A stretch of DNA of 64,000 nt, taken from NCBI GenBank assembly GCA_028281665.1, contig JANQJK010000008.1:186001-250000 (forward strand). Direction: 5' to 3'. The notes under the pieces are model-generated. The model was not told where the DNA came from. It did not search any database and saw only the letters and a list, made by a program, of their open reading frames with translations. This DNA comes from Hyphococcus sp. GTDB lineage: Bacteria; Pseudomonadota; Alphaproteobacteria; Caulobacterales; Parvularculaceae. Shown one piece after another: positions 8,806-18,289 of the stretch. The position numbers and the translations under genes were made by a program. The stretch's first letter is position 1, and every line of letters begins with the position of its first letter.

Positions 8806-8893
8806 GACAATCCTGCCAAGGTGAAGAGGCGTTAACGAATCTGTAGATCTCGTAAATTTTCGCGTCGGATTTTAAGCAGGAATCGTACCGGAA

Positions 8894-10144
8894 TTGCTCA
8901 GTTTTCGCCCATTCTCGGTCTTTCGCCGCCTTGCCGGCCGATTCGGCGCCGGTCCGGTCTGGTCCGGCGGGCCGTCGGACATGGTGGCGACCCTCGATGA
9001 GGACGGGGTCATTCGCGCCGCGTCCGCAAGCGCCGGGGAAATCATCGGCGCGGCGGGCAATCTCGTCGGCCGGTCCATATTCGACTTCATCGGACGGGAC
9101 GACCGGGCCGCGGTGCGTGCGGCGCTCGCTCACGCGGTCGAGCGCGGCGCATATGCCGATCCCTCGCGGCTGTCGGCCGACTTCACCCTGCTTCGGGCGC
9201 GCCGGGCCGCAGCGCCCGCCGAAATTACGATCAGGACCGCCGGCAAGGGCCGTCTTGCGGCGCTGATCCGGCAGCGTTTCGTCCGCCGCGCGGAGGAAGC
9301 CGCGGCTGTGCGCCCCGCGCCGGAACAGTCCGATGACCGGCAGCCTGTGGACGCGGATCTCATCGGCGATCTCGCCCATGAGTTGAAAACGCCGCTCAAC
9401 GCGATTATCGGTTTTGCCGACGCCATGCGCGCGGAGACGTTCGGTCCCCTCGGCGCGGACATTCTGGGCGCGCGCAAATACGCCGAATATGTGGGCCACA
9501 TCCATGCGTCGGGCGCCCATTTAAGCGCGCTCATCAGCGCCGCGCAGGACTATGCGAAAACCCGCGCCGGCCATTACCGGCTGTCGCCGGAACCGGTCAG
9601 CCCGGCGGCGATCGTCGAGGAATGCGCGGCGATGATCCATGGCGCCGCCGACAAGGCCGGCCTCGCGCTGAAAGTTTCCATCGAAGACGATCTGCCCGAC
9701 GCGATGCTGGATGCGCGCGCCGTCAAGCAGATCCTCGTCAATCTTCTTTCGAACGCGGTCAAGTTCACCGACGAAGGCGAGGTGGCGCTGTCCGTTTGCG
9801 CAAAAGGCGGCGATCTTGAATTCGTCGTGCGCGACACCGGCGTCGGCATGAACAAGGTCGTTCTCGCCAAACTTGGCGGGCGCTATTCGGACACGCACCG
9901 GACCGGCGTTCGCGGCGCCGGCGGGTCGGGCCTCGGCCTTTCCCTGGCGTTCGAACTGGCCCGGCTGCATGGCGGTTCCTTGCACATCGACTCCGAACAG
10001 GGGGTCGGCACCACGGCGCGCCTCAGGACGCCGATTTCCACAAAGGCCGGCGCCGCTGACGCGCCCATGGCGGACATTCAAAGCCAGCTCGACCGCGTCA
10101 ACGCCTTCCGCGCAGAGCGCGCGCGCGCGGCGAACGCCGCGTAA
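8894..10144 (+). CDS. PAS-domain sensor histidine kinase
   Basis: Cytosolic histidine kinase of 416 residues. A PAS-like fold spans about 25-110 (MVATLDEDGVIRAASASAGE). The HisKA phospho-acceptor is His162 in GDLAHELKTPLNAIIGFADA, and the HATPase domain has the N box (QILVNLLSNAVKFTD), a D-box (VRDTGVGM) and a G-rich lid (GAGGSGLGLSLAFELARLHGG). The phospho-acceptor region resembles PleC/DivJ-type kinases of alphaproteobacteria. No membrane helix is visible. The start is a TTG at 8894. No response regulator is adjacent, and a CtrA-like box lies upstream. Confidence 0.85.
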   Translation: MLSFRPFSVFRRLAGRFGAGPVWSGGPSDMVATLDEDGVIRAASASAGEIIGAAGNLVGRSIFDFIGRDDRAAVRAALAHAVERGAYADPSRLSADFTLLRARRAAAPAEITIRTAGKGRLAALIRQRFVRRAEEAAAVRPAPEQSDDRQPVDADLIGDLAHELKTPLNAIIGFADAMRAETFGPLGADILGARKYAEYVGHIHASGAHLSALISAAQDYAKTRAGHYRLSPEPVSPAAIVEECAAMIHGAADKAGLALKVSIEDDLPDAMLDARAVKQILVNLLSNAVKFTDEGEVALSVCAKGGDLEFVVRDTGVGMNKVVLAKLGGRYSDTHRTGVRGAGGSGLGLSLAFELARLHGGSLHIDSEQGVGTTARLRTPISTKAGAADAPMADIQSQLDRVNAFRAERARAANAA

Positions 10145-10210
10145 TCAAAGAGTACGCAGCAATGTCGTCGCAGGCAATCGCCTCTTATAACAAAGCGCAG
10201 CCTTAAGAAT

Positions 10211-10287
10211 CCGCTCATCCCTGCGAAAGCAGGGATCCATCTTCGATCTAGGATACAATGGATTCCCGCTTTCGCGGGAACGAGCGG
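10211..10287 (+). repeat. family-2 palindromic repeat, copy 1
   Basis: Imperfect inverted repeat in the 296-base gap before the molybdenum hydroxylase operon. Arms are CCGCTCATCCCTGCGAAAGC / GCTTTCGCGGGAACGAGCGG with inner GGGATCCAT / ATGGATTCC. Related copies lie at 34599 and 38580. Nothing else is seen in this gap apart from the ribosome binding site of the next gene. Confidence 0.85.
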
Positions 10288-10440
10288 TTGAGATGTTACG
10301 CGAAGCGGATTGCGCCAGCATTGCGGATAGTATCACAAATCACAATTGCAGCATGAAACCCGTGCGCGGTGGACAGCGCGTCCCTCGCGGGTGCACACTC
10401 GTTTGCAATCTCTCAGGCAGCGACAGGAGGCGAAAGGCCC

Positions 10441-10902
10441 ATGGCTGTATCCTTGAAAATCAATGGCGAAAACCGCGCACTCGAAGTTGACGGCGAGACG
10501 CCGCTTCTCTGGGTGCTGCGCGACGATCTGCGTCTTACCGGCACGAAATTCGGCTGCGGCATCGCGCAGTGCGGCGCCTGCACCGTCCATGTGAACGGCC
10601 AGCCGCGCCGCGCCTGCGTGACGCCGGTTTCAACGCTGGAAGGCGCTGATGTTATGACCATTGAAGGGCTTGAAGGGCCGGAGGCCGATGCGGTGCGCGC
10701 CGCCTGGGCCGAATACGACACGCCCCAATGCGGTTATTGCCAGTCGGGCCAGATCATGACCGCGGCGGCGCTCCTTCAGCGCACGCCGAAGCCGACGGAC
10801 GAGGACATCGACAACGCGCTTGCGGGCAATATCTGCCGTTGCGCCACCTATGTTCGGATACGCAAGGCCGTCAAAGCCGCCGGCGAAAGGCTGGAGGGCT
10901 GA
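10441..10902 (+). CDS. [2Fe-2S] subunit of an IorAB-type molybdenum hydroxylase
   Basis: Small iron-sulfur subunit (153 aa) of a xanthine-dehydrogenase-family enzyme, closest in type to isoquinoline 1-oxidoreductase alpha. A plant-ferredoxin-like cluster is bound by KFGCGIAQCGACTVHVNG plus a downstream Cys (RRACVTP). A second cluster is bound by CGYCQSGQIM and NICRCATYVRIR. It passes electrons from the Mo site to the haem protein encoded two genes downstream. The ATG at 10441 has AGGAGG about 12 bases upstream. It is followed after 3 bases by the Mo-binding subunit. Substrate is unknown. Confidence 0.9.
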   Translation: MAVSLKINGENRALEVDGETPLLWVLRDDLRLTGTKFGCGIAQCGACTVHVNGQPRRACVTPVSTLEGADVMTIEGLEGPEADAVRAAWAEYDTPQCGYCQSGQIMTAAALLQRTPKPTDEDIDNALAGNICRCATYVRIRKAVKAAGERLEG

Positions 10903-10905
10903 ACC

Positions 10906-13095
10906 ATGGCGCCATATGACAAACCGGAAAAAGCCACTCTCGCCACCCGCCGCGGTTTTCTCGCCGGCGCCGGGGGGCTCGTTATTGCGGTGGCCCTGCC
11001 AACAAAGGGGCGCGCCCAAACAGGGACGACAGGGGCCGCGACGGGAGCCGTATCGCCGAACGCTTTCATTCGCGTGACGCCGGACAATATTGTCACTGTA
11101 CTGATCAAACATATCGAGTTCGGGCAGGGGCCGTGGACCGGCCTTGCGACGCTTGTGGCCGAGGAGATGGATGCGGACTGGGCGCAGATCCGCGCCGAGC
11201 ACGCGCCGTCCAATCCCGCCCTTTACGGCGATCCCAATTTCGGGATGCAGATCACCGGCGGTTCCGCGTCCATTGCGACCTCTTATGACCTTATGCGCAA
11301 GGCCGGGGCGACGGCCCGCGCCATGCTGGCGTCGGCGGCCGCCAAGGCCTGGGGCGTTCCCGTCGATGAAATCACGGTTGAAAAGGGCGTCCTGTCGCAT
11401 GGGTCCGGCAGGACAGGTTCCTTCGGCGAGTTCGCCGAGGCGGCCGCGGCGGAGACGCCGCCCGACGCGCCGACGCTGAAGTCGCCCGATCGGTTTATCT
11501 ATATCGGCAATGAAGACCTGCCCAAGCTCGATACGGCGGACAAGTCCACCGGCGCCGCGGACTTCACGCTTGATGTCTATCGGGACGGCATGCTGACGGC
11601 CGTGGTCGAACATCCGAAAAAGTTCGGCGCTGCCGTTGCGTCATTTGACGACAGCGCCACGCGGGCCGTGCCCGGCGTTGTCGACGTGAAACAGGTGAGC
11701 GCCGGCGTCGCGGTGCTTGCGGAAAACACCTATGCGGCGCTCAAGGGCCGCAAGGCCCTGAAAGTCGAGTGGGACGACAGCGCCGCCGAAACGCGCCACA
11801 CGGACGCCATTCTCGGCGACTGCGAAGAGGCGGCGAAAGCGCAGGGCGTTGTCGCCCATGAGGCTGGCGCCGTCGCCGATGCGCTTGCAGGCGCCGAAAC
11901 TGTTCTTGAGGCGGAGTATCTCTTTCCTTACCTGGCGCACGCGCCCATGGAGCCGCTCGACGCAGTCATAGAGCGGTCTGCCGATGGCGGCGTCGAGGCG
12001 TGGCTCGGCAGTCAGGGCACGACCATCGATCATCAGGTCATCGCCGGCGTTTGCGGCGTCGACATGGCGCAGGTGAAGCTCAACGTCATGCTTGCGGGCG
12101 GCAGTTTCGGCCGGCGGGCGCAACCGACGGCGCATCTGGCGCAGGAGGCTGCGGAGATTTTCATGGCCGCCGGCGGAGATACGCCGGTGAAACTGATGTG
12201 GACGCGGGAAGACGATATTCGCGGCGGCTATTATCGTCCCGTGACCGCGCACCGGCTGCGTGGCGGTCTTGACGCCAATGGCGACATTATCGCCTGGGAA
12301 CAAACGCTCGCCGGTCAGTCATTCGCCGTGGGCACGCCCTTCGAGGCGTTCATGGTTCGTAACGGCGTTGATGCAACGATGCTCGAAGGCGCCAGCGAGA
12401 CCCCTTACGCATTGCCAAACGCCGTCGTCAGCGCGCATATCGTCAACAATCCCGTGTCGACCCTTTGGTGGCGGTCGGTGGGCCACACCCATACCGGACA
12501 CGCCGTTGAGTGCTTTATCGACGAGCTGCTGGAAGCCGGCGGGAAGGACGCGGTCGCAGGCCGGCTCGCGATGATGACCGACAATTACGCGCGCCTCGCC
12601 GCGACGCTCGAAAAGGCGGCGGAGATGGCCGGCTGGGGACGCGAATTGCCTGACGGGCGGGCCCTCGGGGTCGCGTCGGTCAAGTCGTTCAATTCCTACG
12701 TGTCGCAAGTGGCGGAAGTCTCAATCGATGGCGGCGTCCCCCGCGTTCACAAGGTCTGGTGCGCGGTCGATTGCGGCGTCGCCGTCAATCCGGAAATCAT
12801 CCGGGCACAGATGGAAGGCGGCGTCGGCTATGCGCTCAGCGCCGTCCTCTTTAACGAGATCACGTTCGACGAGACGGGCGCCGTCGAGCAGTCGAATTTC
12901 CACGACTATCGCTCCCTGCGGATCAGCGAGATGCCCGATGTGGAGGTTGCGATCATCAAATCCGGCGAGGCGCCGACCGGCGTCGGCGAACCGGGCGTGC
13001 CGCCGCTTGGGCCGGCAGTGGCCAATGCGGTGCGCAGGCTGACGGGCAAGGCGGTGCGGCGCCTGCCGATGGTCCGCGACGATTTTCAGGCATAG
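10906..13095 (+). CDS. molybdopterin-binding subunit of an IorAB-type aldehyde/N-heterocycle dehydrogenase
   Basis: Catalytic Mo subunit, 729 residues. A Tat signal at the N-terminus (ATRRGFLAGAGGLVIAVALP) indicates folded export to the periplasm together with the Fe-S subunit. The xanthine-dehydrogenase large-subunit fold is visible through AGGSFGRRAQPTAHLAQEAA and the C-terminal GVGEPGVPPLGPAVANAV, whose GVGEPG holds the expected catalytic Glu. Length fits IorB-like proteins, which lack a FAD subunit. The cytochrome c gene follows after 9 bases, making a three-gene oxidase module. Confidence 0.9.
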   Translation: MAPYDKPEKATLATRRGFLAGAGGLVIAVALPTKGRAQTGTTGAATGAVSPNAFIRVTPDNIVTVLIKHIEFGQGPWTGLATLVAEEMDADWAQIRAEHAPSNPALYGDPNFGMQITGGSASIATSYDLMRKAGATARAMLASAAAKAWGVPVDEITVEKGVLSHGSGRTGSFGEFAEAAAAETPPDAPTLKSPDRFIYIGNEDLPKLDTADKSTGAADFTLDVYRDGMLTAVVEHPKKFGAAVASFDDSATRAVPGVVDVKQVSAGVAVLAENTYAALKGRKALKVEWDDSAAETRHTDAILGDCEEAAKAQGVVAHEAGAVADALAGAETVLEAEYLFPYLAHAPMEPLDAVIERSADGGVEAWLGSQGTTIDHQVIAGVCGVDMAQVKLNVMLAGGSFGRRAQPTAHLAQEAAEIFMAAGGDTPVKLMWTREDDIRGGYYRPVTAHRLRGGLDANGDIIAWEQTLAGQSFAVGTPFEAFMVRNGVDATMLEGASETPYALPNAVVSAHIVNNPVSTLWWRSVGHTHTGHAVECFIDELLEAGGKDAVAGRLAMMTDNYARLAATLEKAAEMAGWGRELPDGRALGVASVKSFNSYVSQVAEVSIDGGVPRVHKVWCAVDCGVAVNPEIIRAQMEGGVGYALSAVLFNEITFDETGAVEQSNFHDYRSLRISEMPDVEVAIIKSGEAPTGVGEPGVPPLGPAVANAVRRLTGKAVRRLPMVRDDFQA

Positions 13096-13104
13096 GAACG
13101 CTTC

Positions 13105-13758
13105 ATGGGCATTAAAGGAACGACAGCAGCGGCAACCCTTTTGGCGGCGCTTGCCGTTCTGGCGTCGGCGTGCGAGCGGAACGCGTCGGAGCCTTCGGCG
13201 CCCGCCGCGACGGCCAACGAAGTGAACGGCCTGAAAACGCCGGCGGCCTTTGCGGCGATTGAAGGCGACGAAGAACGGTCGGCGGCGCTGTTTACGGAAT
13301 TGTCGAAGGTTATGCTTCATCCGCGTTGCGCCAATTGCCATCCGCGCGAGGGCGGGCCGACGCAAGGGGACGACATGCATCCCCATAACCCGCCGGCGGT
13401 GCGCGGCTTCGGCATGGGCGCGGCGGGCATGGAATGTTCGTCCTGTCACGGCCCGGCGAATGTGGAGTTTGCGAGCATGGTCGGGTCGATCCCCGGCGCC
13501 GAGCCGTGGATGCTGGCGCCGGAATCCATGGGCTGGGCCGGCGCGAGCCCCGCGGAACTCTGTGCACAGATTAAAGACGAGGACCTTAATGGCGGGCGGA
13601 CCCTTGACGATCTCGTCTTCCACAATACCGAGGACCATCTCGTAAACTGGGCCTGGCATCCCGGCGAGGGGCGCAGCCCCGCGCCCGGCGATCAGGAGAC
13701 CTTTGGCGCGCTGACGGCCGCTTGGGCGGCGGCGGGCGGTCATTGCCCCGCCGGATAG
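13105..13758 (+). CDS. dihaem c-type cytochrome lipoprotein (IorAB electron acceptor)
   Basis: 217 residues with a lipoprotein signal ending LAVLASAC, so Cys23 is the likely lipidated residue. Two haem-binding motifs are visible, CANCH and CSSCH, separated by about 40 residues. It follows the molybdenum hydroxylase genes directly and is the expected periplasmic electron acceptor that replaces a FAD subunit. Function by context is inference; the cytochrome assignment is direct. Confidence 0.85.
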   Translation: MGIKGTTAAATLLAALAVLASACERNASEPSAPAATANEVNGLKTPAAFAAIEGDEERSAALFTELSKVMLHPRCANCHPREGGPTQGDDMHPHNPPAVRGFGMGAAGMECSSCHGPANVEFASMVGSIPGAEPWMLAPESMGWAGASPAELCAQIKDEDLNGGRTLDDLVFHNTEDHLVNWAWHPGEGRSPAPGDQETFGALTAAWAAAGGHCPAG

Positions 13759-13774
13759 GGCTGACGCAAGCGGG

Positions 13775-14116
13775 ATGGCCGAGCCGCGCCTGAAAACCGA
13801 AATCAGGGTCGCCGCCCATATGCGCCGGGCGCGGGGGGAAGGCGCCTTCGCGACGGTGGCGCGAAAAGGCGACCCCGACGCCGGGGCGGTGGCGGTGAAG
13901 GTCTATCTCGGCTCGGGCGCCGCGCGGCTTTATGTGCAGAGCCGCGATCTTGACGGCCATCTCATCTGGCGCGACCCCTTTGAAGACGATGCGCATACGG
14001 AAGGTTCCGAAAAGCGGGTGGATGGCTGGCTCGCCAGGGAAATCGCCATCGACCCCGATCTGTGGGTCGTCGAGATTGAGGACCGGGAGGGCCGCGCGTT
14101 TCTGGAAGAGAGCTGA
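13775..14116 (+). CDS. DUF1491 family protein
   Basis: 113-residue cytosolic protein of an alphaproteobacterial family of unknown function. Recognisable family features are the N-terminal AEPRLKTEIRV, the central KGDPDAGAVAVKVY, and the C-terminal DPDLWVVEIEDREGR. It starts 16 bases after the cytochrome stop and may be read through from the IorAB operon, although DUF1491 is normally not tied to that enzyme. Confidence 0.8.
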   Translation: MAEPRLKTEIRVAAHMRRARGEGAFATVARKGDPDAGAVAVKVYLGSGAARLYVQSRDLDGHLIWRDPFEDDAHTEGSEKRVDGWLAREIAIDPDLWVVEIEDREGRAFLEES

Positions 14117-14437
14117 CGGCTATTAGGCAGGAGCGGACATGCGCTTTCGCCGTTTGTTGCAGGTGCGTACTTTCAGAAAAATGCGGCGAGAACAGGGCGC
14201 TGACAGCGATGCCGGCGAGCCCCGATGCATCTGGAAAACGACCCCATATTTCAATGCCGCGTATCTTGTGTCGAGTACGGAATACCGTAAACTGACGGTT
14301 GGGCTGTTGAGGGGCGCTATTCGGGTGCGGGGTGTCGACAGGATTAGCGCAAAAACAGATTGCCGGATTGCCCCGCAATCAATGCCGATCTTCCATTAAT
14401 CTCTATACACCGGAAATCTACAGGGGAGTCTCCACCG
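14117..14437 (+). other. intergenic region before the secreted repeat protein
   Basis: 321 bases with no supported gene. An 86-codon frame at 14139-14399 has a possible AGGAG upstream, but its protein is basic with no recognisable pattern and codon use unlike the neighbours. It is left as unsupported. The base composition is more AT-rich than the neighbours near 14380-14430, where the promoter of the next gene probably lies. Confidence 0.4.
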
Positions 14438-16996
14438 ATGACTGCTTTATCTTCGCCATTAAAAGGTCTTGGCTCGACGTCGATGAAATCGCGCGCGCTT
14501 CTGACGGGCTTTGCAAGCCTCGCCGCATTGCAGGCGTCGGCCCTCGCGCAATCGGGAAGCTGCGCCGCCGGAGAGAAGCTCGGTTCCGACAAACAATGTC
14601 ACAGCGACGTTAAGTTCCACGCGAAGGACTTTGTTACGCAGGGCGAAATCGATCAGCTCATCAAGGCCAATGGATGGCGCATGGCGACGCCCTCGGAAGT
14701 GGAAAAGGCCTGGTCTCAACTGGGTCTTGACGTTTACGCGTTCGGCAGGATGTCCGACGGGCGGTTCGCCGTGCCGGTGCAGCGCAATCATTCGAATTTT
14801 TCGAAGAGCGCGAATATCGGCGCCGTCGGCGGCAATCAGGGATTCTTTTACGTTCATGAAAAACCGAGCGGCGGCGTTTGCGCGCCGCCCAGTTGCGTTG
14901 TCGGCGAGATCTCCATCACGCAGCAACCCGACTGCAAAGAGGGGCAACAGCGAAACGGCGCCGTATGCCTGCCGACGATCAAGTTCCACAGAATGTCGCT
15001 CGATACGTCCGGGTATGACCGCGTAAAGATTTTTGCGCGGGAACGCGGATGGGTTCTCGCCTCCGCGGAGGAAGTCGGCGCGGCCCATAACGCGCTTCAG
15101 TATCGGGAAAGATATGCGGGCTATCTTGCTGACGGCCGCGTCGCTTCCGCGTCAGGCGCCTTCAAAATCGAACAAACCGCCACCAGCGCCAGCGGCGTCA
15201 GCCAGCTCACGGCGAGCCCGGAAGGATTTTTCTACGTGCAGGAAACGGCGGTTCCGCGCGTTCAAATTCTTCCCGTCAACGCGCCGCCGCCAACGGCGGT
15301 TTATCCCGGTTCAGCCTGGGTAAAGGTCCGCCCGCCAACCTTTTCAGGATTGTGGAGCAATAATTCCGCAGATCAGCACCCGGCGCGCGTGCTGTTCGGG
15401 CTCGGCGATGCGGTGCTGTTGCGCAAAGCGGCGGCTCGGTATCTGAGCGATCAGGGGCAGAATGCGTCAGGCGCATCTGTTGACGCCTATCTCCAGTCGC
15501 TTCGAAGCGATCCGGAGGCGAGATATCGATTTGCCCCGGCGTTGCTCATGGAGGGGTTTGAAGCCCTGTCGACGCCGAACCCCAACAGGGCGCAATCGGC
15601 GTTCAGAAAAGCGTTCGAACAATATATGAGTTACGGGCGTTACCGCGTCGACGGCATCACGCTCAGTCGCTGGCTCGAATTTAACGGACATAACCCGGTC
15701 AAAGCGGCGCAAGCGTATGGGCAGGGGCCCGTCGCCGGCAACCTCCTGCCGAACACGCCCAATGTTGCAGGGTTCGAAGCCAGGCTTACCAATCCAATGG
15801 AAATCGGGTCTGCCGGTCTTCACGCGATTGATTTGCTTGTTGATCCGGCGGCGGCGGCCAGCTTGCCGGAGTTCAGAAACACCGGAACGGGCATGCTGGG
15901 GGCGGATTTTGCGACCGTTGCAGCAGCGGTTGGCGCGCAGTTCGGCGGAACTGCGGCGACGGTGGCGCTCGTGGCGACGGCGGTCGCAGCGGGAACGGGC
16001 AAGAAAGGCGCGTTGATTAAAATTGTTTCCTCTGTGGGCTACATCGCGGGTAAATCCACCGGCGCAACTAGCGTCGGCGGCGCGCTCGGCATCGGCATCG
16101 GCGTGTCGGTTGCGTTGACGGCCCTGATCACGAAGGCTGTTGTGGAGCAGGCGCGCGCTGACGAGCTTGACCGAAAACTGAAAGCCTCGGTTGGAGCGGG
16201 GCCGCAACCGCTGAATGTTTACGAGCTCCTGAATTCGGGAGACGAGGGCCAGCGCCTCGTCAATCGAAGCGCCGTCTTCAGCTATCTTCTGAAGATGCTG
16301 GTGGGCGATCCGGCGGACAAAGGGTTGTTGACCCTGAAACAACCCAAGCCGCCTTCATATGTGGACGGGTACTGGACCTGCGGTTCGCTCGGGAAGCTTC
16401 ATTTGGACCAGACGGGGTTCCGCGTGGGCGGAAGTCACGCGTTTTCGGGCGCCGGCAACGCCTCCTTCAAGGGAGAGGTCAAAGGAAACGTCGTAACATC
16501 GAGCGCCAAGGCCTTAAAGCTGGAGGCGTCTTCCGACGCCGGGCGCCTCAGCGGATCGTGGACGCCGGCAAACGGTCAGGCGAAATCCGTAAGCTGCACG
16601 CGCGACAAACCGATCGGTTATGTCCGCATGCAAAATCATTGGCATAAAGATCAATATGTGCACAACGAAACGGGCAAGGCCGGCGTTGGCGCAATCGAGC
16701 CCGGCTGGTGGAGCGCCCAATGGAAGATCGTGCCCGCCGAGGGGGATTTCGTTAAGTTCCAGAACAGATGGCGCACCAACGAATATCTGCATATCCAGAA
16801 CGGAAAGCTGGAAGTCGGCCCCCTTGGCGATCAGGGCTGGTGGAGCGCGCAATGGCGCACTGCCACGGTCGACGGGGAATGGACGAGAATCCAGAACCGC
16901 TGGAAGCCCGATCACTATATTCACAATCAGAACGGCGCCATTGAAGCCGGCCCGATCAAGAATGCGTGGACAAGCGCCGTCTGGAAAATTGAATAG
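14438..16996 (+). CDS. large secreted repeat protein with a C-terminal three-repeat (beta-trefoil-like) domain
   Basis: 852 residues from the ATG at 14438 (AGGGGAG upstream). A signal peptide is at about 17-38 (SRALLTGFASLAALQASALAQ in essence). Two copies of a module of about 90 residues follow (about 50-150 and 180-275); both show C-x3-KFH, GW-x-(M/L)A-(T/S)-x2-EV, DGR(F/V)A and GFFYV. A helical middle leads to a very hydrophobic Gly/Ala/Val stretch at about 488-567. The last 125 residues are three repeats of about 42 with the pattern QN(R/H)W-x4-Y(V/L/I)H and W-(W/T)-SA-x-W. Three such repeats suggest a beta-trefoil. No homologue is recognised; a secreted adhesin or toxin-like role is only a guess. 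Confidence 0.7.
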   Translation: MTALSSPLKGLGSTSMKSRALLTGFASLAALQASALAQSGSCAAGEKLGSDKQCHSDVKFHAKDFVTQGEIDQLIKANGWRMATPSEVEKAWSQLGLDVYAFGRMSDGRFAVPVQRNHSNFSKSANIGAVGGNQGFFYVHEKPSGGVCAPPSCVVGEISITQQPDCKEGQQRNGAVCLPTIKFHRMSLDTSGYDRVKIFARERGWVLASAEEVGAAHNALQYRERYAGYLADGRVASASGAFKIEQTATSASGVSQLTASPEGFFYVQETAVPRVQILPVNAPPPTAVYPGSAWVKVRPPTFSGLWSNNSADQHPARVLFGLGDAVLLRKAAARYLSDQGQNASGASVDAYLQSLRSDPEARYRFAPALLMEGFEALSTPNPNRAQSAFRKAFEQYMSYGRYRVDGITLSRWLEFNGHNPVKAAQAYGQGPVAGNLLPNTPNVAGFEARLTNPMEIGSAGLHAIDLLVDPAAAASLPEFRNTGTGMLGADFATVAAAVGAQFGGTAATVALVATAVAAGTGKKGALIKIVSSVGYIAGKSTGATSVGGALGIGIGVSVALTALITKAVVEQARADELDRKLKASVGAGPQPLNVYELLNSGDEGQRLVNRSAVFSYLLKMLVGDPADKGLLTLKQPKPPSYVDGYWTCGSLGKLHLDQTGFRVGGSHAFSGAGNASFKGEVKGNVVTSSAKALKLEASSDAGRLSGSWTPANGQAKSVSCTRDKPIGYVRMQNHWHKDQYVHNETGKAGVGAIEPGWWSAQWKIVPAEGDFVKFQNRWRTNEYLHIQNGKLEVGPLGDQGWWSAQWRTATVDGEWTRIQNRWKPDHYIHNQNGAIEAGPIKNAWTSAVWKIE

Positions 16997-17032
16997 CTGA
17001 AGGTGCGGGGGCGGGCGGCGCGAGGCAGCGCC

Positions 17033-18193
17033 CTAAGCGGTCGCCCGCTGGCCGATTTCGTGGAGTTTCGGGCGACGTTTCGCCGGGGTTTCCTCTGCTG
17101 AGGCGGCGGCCGCGGACTGCGAGCGCACGCGCCAGAAACGCATGACCCGCTCGGCCGCTTCCTGCGGAATTTTCAGATAGAGATCGAGAATTCTGAGGGC
17201 CTTGTTCTGTTCGGTGTTATCCCGTTGCAGGCCGAAGACGATCTTGGCGAAGGTCGCGCGCTCAAGGCCCGCGGCGCGGCTCGCGATTGCAAGGGATTCC
17301 CAGCTCTTGTCCTTCAGGATTGCCTGCGCCGTCGACGTGTCGATGCCGACCACGTGCGAAAAGGCGAGCAGAAACTCCGTGGAGCGTTTCATCTCCATGA
17401 GTTCTTTCAGAAGGCTCTCGTTGATCTGGTTGGCGGCGGCCTTTTCCTGCACAAACTGATGGGCCGCGGTGACTTCCGACTTCGCGTCGCGCACCGCCGT
17501 TTTCAGAATCTTTTTTCGGTTCGAATTGACGGCCTCGTCGATCAAAGCCGGATCGAGCATGTCTGACCGTTTCAGAATCTCTTTCTTCAGCGCCGAGGAG
17601 ACAAAGAAATACATCTTCGTCAAGAGTTTCGGCGGCAGGTCGAACCGCTCCGTCATCGGCTTTTGCAGGCTCTTTATCGAGCGCGCCTGGCCGACCATCT
17701 TCTCCATGGAATCGTTCGAGAATTTGGCGCCCTTGTTTTCCGCAAGGCTGACCAGCACCTCCTCGTCGCCGCGGGCGACCAGTTCCGCCGTCAGTTTTTC
17801 GGGCACTTCCCGGCGCTTGGTGATCGCGCGCATATGCTCCTGGCCGCGCTGTCGGATGATCCCGAGAAGGTCTTCCTCGGTGAGCGCCTCTGAGCGCCTC
17901 AGCACCGGCTCGGCGACGGAGATCTCGTCCCGGGCAAGCTGGCGCAACAGCCCTTGGGGCGCGTCGGGCACATCGGCGAGTTTTTCGGCGAGTTCCCGGC
18001 GCAGGGCCGTTTCGACCTGTTCCGTCACGCGGGACATGATCACGTCGAAATGCTGCATTTCCGACGAGGTGAACCGGTCCGGCGTCGTCATGAAGACGTC
18101 GGTGATTTCGCGCAAGAGATCGCGGCGTTTATCGCTCGACCCTTCTTTTGCGACGGCAATGAGTTGCTTTAGACGCGACGCGCCGACAGTCAT
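17033..18193 (-). CDS. DUF2336 domain-containing protein
   Basis: 386-residue, almost entirely alpha-helical cytosolic protein built of HEAT-like repeats, the DUF2336 family frequent in alphaproteobacteria and of unknown function. The N-terminal SRLKQLIAVAKEGSSDKRRD and the repeated AEPVLRRSEALTEEDL-type segment are typical. It is transcribed alone, toward the secreted repeat protein, with a 36-base convergent gap. Confidence 0.8.
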   Translation of the reverse strand: MTVGASRLKQLIAVAKEGSSDKRRDLLREITDVFMTTPDRFTSSEMQHFDVIMSRVTEQVETALRRELAEKLADVPDAPQGLLRQLARDEISVAEPVLRRSEALTEEDLLGIIRQRGQEHMRAITKRREVPEKLTAELVARGDEEVLVSLAENKGAKFSNDSMEKMVGQARSIKSLQKPMTERFDLPPKLLTKMYFFVSSALKKEILKRSDMLDPALIDEAVNSNRKKILKTAVRDAKSEVTAAHQFVQEKAAANQINESLLKELMEMKRSTEFLLAFSHVVGIDTSTAQAILKDKSWESLAIASRAAGLERATFAKIVFGLQRDNTEQNKALRILDLYLKIPQEAAERVMRFWRVRSQSAAAASAEETPAKRRPKLHEIGQRATA

Positions 18194-18289
18194 GTCAGTA
18201 TGCCCTCCACATGCGCGGTAGAGTATGCTTAGGAGAGGTAAAGAAATCGTCGCCGGGGGCGGTTTGCGTAGTCAGAACAGGAGTTTGGT

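Noticed and set aside
14139-14399. 86-codon plus-strand frame before the secreted protein
   Set aside because: No recognisable pattern and atypical codon use; only a weak ribosome site supports it.
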